From positions 1-37,227 of the forward strand of contig JAUWQL010000021.1 in NCBI GenBank assembly GCA_030611105.1: a stretch of 37,227 nucleotides of DNA, written 5' to 3'. Below, piece after piece: positions 33,431 through 37,227 of the stretch. The stretch's first letter is position 1, and every line of letters starts with the position of its first letter. The stretch comes from Bacteroidales bacterium (lineage in GTDB: Bacteria > Bacteroidota > Bacteroidia > Bacteroidales > UBA12077). The position numbers and the translations under genes were made by a program. The notes under the pieces were generated by a model. The model ran no database searches, was not told the origin of the DNA, and saw only the letters and a list, made by a program, of their open reading frames with translations.

Positions 33431-33460
33431 CAAAATTAGTGTAGTTTTATGAATTAACAA
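33431..33460 (-). promoter_or_regulatory. Promoter of the nucleotidyltransferase gene
   Basis: Minus strand: TTG (33460-33458), 19 nt, TAATTTTG (33438-33431), exact -7 box. ATG at 33387 is 43 nt downstream. Confidence 0.65.
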
Positions 33461-33490
33461 GATATTAGTATTTAGATTTGAGTATCAAGA

Positions 33491-34537
33491 TTACTTGTTG
33501 GGCTCTGTTGTTTGTAATGAATTAACAAATTGCACTTCTACACGCCTATTTAATTTGCGACCTTCATCCGTTTCATTAGTTGATATTGGTTTATTGCTTC
33601 CATATCCTTGATATGATATTCTGCTAGAATTAATCTCTATATCAATCAAATAGTCAGAAACAGATTTTGCTCTTGCCTTAGACAACGCTTTATTATTAGT
33701 TTCTGTACCGGTACTATCAGTATGTCCGGAAATTATTATATGAGCATTACTATTAGCTTTTAAATAATCTTTTATTAAATCAAGTTGGGGTACGAAATCA
33801 GATTGAATTTCTGACTCATCAATTTTAAAAACTATATCTGAAAATATATACGTAAGGTTTTTAGGTACATTTCCTATAAAAACATCATCAATATAGTAAT
33901 ACCTTCTTTTCGGTGCATTCTTTAATAAAACTAATGCTTCGGTTAGTTCCTTATCAGACGATTTATCAAAACTACCGATAGTCAAATAACTCTCGCCCCC
34001 TTTAGCTTTATAAAATCCAGATATTTTTGTCCAATTAATTTTATCGGTCAGATAATTGTTTTTGTAATTTTGAACTTGAGGAACAATCGTATCATAAACA
34101 TGAGATCCCCAACTGTAATTAAATCTTCTTTTTGATAAATAGACTCCAATATCCCAAATAGCATAAGTACTACTGTCAGCAAGATTAGTATAAAATTCAA
34201 TATAGTATATTGAATCCTTTTTTAAAGATTGTAATAAATGTGACTGCAAGATTTCACGCGAAGAAACTAAGCCCGCATAAGCAATACCAGTTCTAGCTTT
34301 TTGAAATCCGTTTTGATTATATGGAACTGACATTTTATTTGATAGATATTTTTCATATTGAGGACAAGATTTAAAATAATCTGCTGAAAATCCACTCCAA
34401 TGTTTTGAATAGCTAATCTCACCGTATTTTTCAGGACACTTGCCTTCTTCGAAGCTAGGGTTTGGTACTAAATTTTGAGAAAATGATAATTTATATATTA
34501 GTAATAAAAGAATTACTATTCCATAATTATGGTTCAT
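33491..34537 (-). CDS. Secreted OmpA-family protein with N-terminal carbohydrate-binding-like domain
   Basis: 348 residues. A signal peptide ends near SFSQ (21). The N-terminal region begins LVPNPSFEEGKCP, a pattern common at the start of Bacteroidota galactose-binding/CBM-like domains, and runs to about residue 225. The C-terminal OmpA domain (about 230-340) has IVFKIDESEI, IIISGHTDSTGTETNN, LSKARAKSV and LNRRVEVQF, binding peptidoglycan. Third OmpA-domain protein of the window. A TAGGTTTG box overlaps the stop codon of the upstream symporter (34602-34609) and may be its -7 element, so it may be transcribed separately. Confidence 0.88.
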   Translation of the reverse strand: MNHNYGIVILLLLIYKLSFSQNLVPNPSFEEGKCPEKYGEISYSKHWSGFSADYFKSCPQYEKYLSNKMSVPYNQNGFQKARTGIAYAGLVSSREILQSHLLQSLKKDSIYYIEFYTNLADSSTYAIWDIGVYLSKRRFNYSWGSHVYDTIVPQVQNYKNNYLTDKINWTKISGFYKAKGGESYLTIGSFDKSSDKELTEALVLLKNAPKRRYYYIDDVFIGNVPKNLTYIFSDIVFKIDESEIQSDFVPQLDLIKDYLKANSNAHIIISGHTDSTGTETNNKALSKARAKSVSDYLIDIEINSSRISYQGYGSNKPISTNETDEGRKLNRRVEVQFVNSLQTTEPNK

Positions 34538-34606
34538 GTTGATTTGTTTTTACAATTGAGTCCAACATCTTGATACTTGTATCTATTAATCTACAATCTA
34601 ACAAAC

Positions 34607-36418
34607 CTAATTTGCTCTTAGTTTACTGAATGATTTAAATAAAAAGTATGTTCCAATAGCTGCAACCACCAATAAAATCAATCCATATAAAGTTTCACCG
34701 TAAACAAAATTCCCAATTGCAAATAAACTTGAGTAAACCACAATACAACCTATAAATACAAGTAAAATCTGAATTGGCATTTCCCAGGGTTTTCCCAAGT
34801 CTGCTTCATTAATTATTTCACCATCTTTTGCAGCATCAGAAATTACTTTTTTCCATCCGGGCCCGCCGGGATGAGTTAATTTATAAAATTCTCTTAAAAC
34901 GTTTTTATTTTCAGGTTTTGTGATTAATGTTGTAATTATCCAAACTATAGATGTAAGAGTAACTGCAATAAGCAATTTCATGGTAAAGCCATCCAAAACT
35001 CTTGTGGCAACAGAAGCATCATCAACAAAAAATACAAGGATAACAGCTACAAGGGTTGCTCCTGCCAAAGCTATAATTTCTGTCCATGCATTAATTCTCC
35101 ACCAAAACCAGCGAAGCAAATATATTGCGCCCGATCCTGCTCCTGAAAGTAATAAAATATTAAAAGCCTGAGTAGCATTATTTAAGAAAAACAAAGCCAC
35201 CACTGCAGCTAAAATCATTAAAATGAGTGTAGAAATTCTTCCCATTAATACAAGCTCTTTTTCTGAAGCATTTGGCCGTGCAAACCGCTTATAAAAATCG
35301 TTTACAATATAAGATGATCCCCAGTTTAAATGAGTTCCAATAGTTGACATATACGCAGCTATAAGAGATGCTACAACTAATCCCAGCCAGCCTGGTTTTA
35401 ATTTTGACAGCATTACCGGGTATGCAATATCATCTTTTAAATAAGTTGGATCAATATTGGGAAATTGTGCTTTTATTGAAGCTAAATCAGGATAAATAAT
35501 CATTGAAGCTAAAGCAACAATTATCCATGGCCATGGACGAAGTGCATAATGTGCAAAATTAAAAAGTAAAGTAGCTCCAATAGCGTTTTTTTCGTCTTTT
35601 GCAGCTAACATCCGTTGAGCAATATAACCACCTCCGCCCGGTTCAGCTCCAGGATACCAAACACTCCACCATTGTACAGCAATTGGAATAATTAATAATG
35701 GAACATAAGTAGATAGATCTGAAAAATCAGGAATGAATTTTACCGTATCGCCCAATTGGCTCAACATTCCCTGCATACCTCCAATGGCCAGAATTTCGGG
35801 TTGTTGCATAGCTACAACAGCAGCGTAAACCGCACCAGCCATAGCGATTGAATACTGAAAGAAATCGGCCCAAATAACGCCTTTTAAACCACTTAATCCT
35901 GTATAAAGGACAACAGCTACCGAGCTTATTAAAACAGTAATCAGTGGTTTTAAACCAAACATAACAGCACCAATTTTAATAGCTGCCAGAGTAACTGTAC
36001 CCATTATTAATACGTTAAAGAATATGCCCAGGTATAAGGATCTGAACCCTCGCAAAAATGCAGCAGGTTTTCCTCCATAACGTTTTTCATAGAATTCAAG
36101 GTCAGTTAAAACATTGGAACGTCGCCAAAGTTTAGCATAGATAAAAACAGTAACCATTCCGGTAATTAAGAAAGCCCACCATGCCCAGTTTTTAGCAACT
36201 CCGTTTTCACGAACCATTCCTGTTACCAGGTTTGGAGTATCGGCAGAAAAAGTACAAGCCACCATTGAAACACCTAATAACCACCATGGCATTCCTCTTC
36301 CGCCTAAAAAATATTCAGATGTGTTTTTCCCTGCTGTTTTAGAAGCTATCCAGCCAATAGAGAGAACTATTACAAAAAAGATGGAAATTATTATCCAATC
36401 GATATTTTTTAAAATCAT
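34607..36418 (-). CDS. Large sodium:solute symporter (SSS) family transporter
   Basis: 603 residues, about 14-15 transmembrane helices. SSS hallmarks: DWIIISIFFVIVLSIGWIASK, TSEYFLGGRGMPWWLLGVSMVACTFSADTPN (about 32-62), and AAYMSTIGTHLNWGSSYIVNDFYKRF (about 355-380), the sodium-site region followed by the conserved YxRF segment. A cytoplasmic loop (KPENKNVLREFYKLTHPGGPGW) precedes the last helices. The start overlaps the stop of the upstream small membrane gene by the ATGA motif (36415-36418), so the two are translationally coupled. The solute is not assigned. Confidence 0.92.
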   Translation of the reverse strand: MILKNIDWIIISIFFVIVLSIGWIASKTAGKNTSEYFLGGRGMPWWLLGVSMVACTFSADTPNLVTGMVRENGVAKNWAWWAFLITGMVTVFIYAKLWRRSNVLTDLEFYEKRYGGKPAAFLRGFRSLYLGIFFNVLIMGTVTLAAIKIGAVMFGLKPLITVLISSVAVVLYTGLSGLKGVIWADFFQYSIAMAGAVYAAVVAMQQPEILAIGGMQGMLSQLGDTVKFIPDFSDLSTYVPLLIIPIAVQWWSVWYPGAEPGGGGYIAQRMLAAKDEKNAIGATLLFNFAHYALRPWPWIIVALASMIIYPDLASIKAQFPNIDPTYLKDDIAYPVMLSKLKPGWLGLVVASLIAAYMSTIGTHLNWGSSYIVNDFYKRFARPNASEKELVLMGRISTLILMILAAVVALFFLNNATQAFNILLLSGAGSGAIYLLRWFWWRINAWTEIIALAGATLVAVILVFFVDDASVATRVLDGFTMKLLIAVTLTSIVWIITTLITKPENKNVLREFYKLTHPGGPGWKKVISDAAKDGEIINEADLGKPWEMPIQILLVFIGCIVVYSSLFAIGNFVYGETLYGLILLVVAAIGTYFLFKSFSKLRAN

Positions 36419-37002
36419 TTCTTAGTATTTTTTAAATATTCAATTCTTAACATAAGCATTAACAATATTCCTGTTGATGCTATTGCCCGCACAGAATAGA
36501 CCGTAGCCAGTATTCCTTTGCTTGACAGTAATGCAAATACCGGAGCAATCATGAGTAAAATCCAAACCGAGAAAGGTTCTGTATTTTCTTTTGATATCCA
36601 TAATCTTCTGATAACCGGAAAATATGCTATAACCAATACACTTTGTATCATTATGTGCGACAAAAAATGTGTTTTTGTAATAATCCAGAAAACTGTAATA
36701 AGCAAAACTGAAATTAAGCAGGCTTTATCAAACTTGTTAAATTTTGTACTTTTATCACCGTAAATGAAAATAAAAACGGTTATAGTTGACACCAGTATTA
36801 AATCTGTTGTGTTCAAAATATTATCCCATAAGCTAAAATCGCCTTCTGCCATATATGTTGTAAGACTCATAGCAACTGCTAATGAAAAAAACGCCCACAT
36901 GGCTAATGCCGGTTTAATTTTTTGTTTATAGGTTAATAAACAATACCTTACTCCTATTATAATATTGATTATGGAAACTGATATTATAGAAAATTCTTTC
37001 AT
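36415..37002 (-). CDS. Hypothetical membrane protein coupled to the SSS symporter
   Basis: 195 residues with six or so hydrophobic segments (about 5-24, 33-52, 62-83, 95-110, 115-132, 145-185). Stop overlaps the symporter start (ATGA). It has few charged residues in the membrane and no recognised motif. Coupling suggests a partner or regulator of the transporter, an inference from layout alone. A TATATTTG box (37025-37032, minus) 22 nt upstream is a likely -7 element. Confidence 0.75.
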   Translation of the reverse strand: MKEFSIISVSIINIIIGVRYCLLTYKQKIKPALAMWAFFSLAVAMSLTTYMAEGDFSLWDNILNTTDLILVSTITVFIFIYGDKSTKFNKFDKACLISVLLITVFWIITKTHFLSHIMIQSVLVIAYFPVIRRLWISKENTEPFSVWILLMIAPVFALLSSKGILATVYSVRAIASTGILLMLMLRIEYLKNTKK

Positions 37003-37024
37003 CCCGGATTATTAAAAATAATTT

Positions 37025-37032
37025 CAAATATA
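37025..37032 (-). promoter_or_regulatory. Probable -7 box of the membrane protein/symporter pair
   Basis: TATATTTG on the minus strand, 22 nt upstream of the ATG at 37002. No clear TTG at the expected -33 distance. Confidence 0.4.
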
Positions 37033-37093
37033 ATTTTTAGTTTCGACATAACTATAGCATTGAGTTTGTTTATTTTTTTATCTAAAAACACTA

Positions 37094-37227
37094 GTGTCCG
37101 GTTAAAGGTACAAAAAAATGGAAGAAGCCTTATAAAATAAACAAAAGCGTTCTTTGAAATATTTTTCGATTTGAAATCAAATTTTACAAAATTGATATCA
37201 GTTTTGCCATATGAATACAGGCAGAAC
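37094..37227 (+). mobile_element. Probable left end of an insertion sequence (IS4-like)
   Basis: The sequence CTAGTGTCCGGTTAAAG near 37091-37107 resembles the termini of IS4-like elements in Bacteroidota, as recalled, and is followed about 105 nt later by an ATG. Only the left end is present, so terminal inverted repeats and target duplication cannot be checked. Confidence 0.4.
37211..37227 (+). CDS. Possible transposase start (cut by window edge)
   Basis: ATG at 37211 followed by codons for NTGR and a partial Thr codon. MNTGRT/MNTGKT starts are typical of IS4-like transposases in Bacteroidota. Only five and a half codons are visible, so this call rests on recall and context. Confidence 0.35.

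Noticed and set aside
34920-35171. Open frame on the plus strand over the large symporter gene
   Set aside because: Shadow of conserved transmembrane helices, with no independent support.

Overview
The window looks like a chromosome segment of a free-living Bacteroidota bacterium, probably Bacteroidales or a marine relative. It is AT-rich. It carries many Bacteroidota-type families: a GldH-like lipoprotein, OmpA-family proteins with modular N-termini, a barrel-less TonB-plug protein with a macroglobulin-like N-terminus, a thrC/apgM pair, and many lipoproteins. Seven upstream regions carry the Bacteroidota primary promoter pattern (TTTG or TTG, then 19-21 nt, then TAnnTTTG or one mismatch). 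No rRNA, tRNA or CRISPR array was seen.

Layout. 1-3.8 kb is a loose patch: the start of a YdjC-type deacetylase cut by the window edge, a frameshifted GIY-YIG gene, small membrane and lipoprotein genes, and an alpha/beta hydrolase flanked by direct repeats. 3.9-9.0 kb holds a DEAD-box RNA helicase with a promoter almost touching its start codon. Divergent from it is a three-gene unit (a second YdjC deacetylase, a secreted beta-rich protein, a lipoprotein), followed by a PflX-type radical SAM gene. 9.1-15.5 kb has an exported phosphatase-like protein, a 50-residue basic protein and a minus-strand cluster: unknown 414-aa protein, aminotransferase, threonine synthase, ApgM-type phosphomutase. 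The last is a possible substitute homoserine kinase.

16.0-18.9 kb encodes two secreted OmpA-domain proteins with a four-helix membrane protein between them; the first contains a 285-bp in-frame tandem duplication. 18.9-26.7 kb has RNase HI, a BaiN/YhiN flavoprotein, exported MsrA, the 901-aa TonB-plug protein, a helical-repeat protein, and an RtcB RNA ligase whose 5' leader holds a perfect 14-bp inverted repeat. 26.7-37 kb is mostly minus strand: a small lipoprotein, a voltage-gated K+ channel with a zinc ribbon, a renal-dipeptidase lipoprotein, an exported Pcm, two sodium:solute symporters (one overlapping a small membrane protein), a nucleotidyltransferase and a third OmpA protein. The right edge appears to enter an insertion sequence.

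The genes are mainly housekeeping and cell-envelope functions in short transcription units. Intergenic regions are rich in palindromes and long imperfect hairpins that look like dispersed repeat families. The least explained pieces are the YdjC/barrel/lipoprotein unit, the unknown 414-aa protein next to the threonine genes, the palindrome cluster between it and the duplicated OmpA gene, and the symporter-coupled membrane protein.
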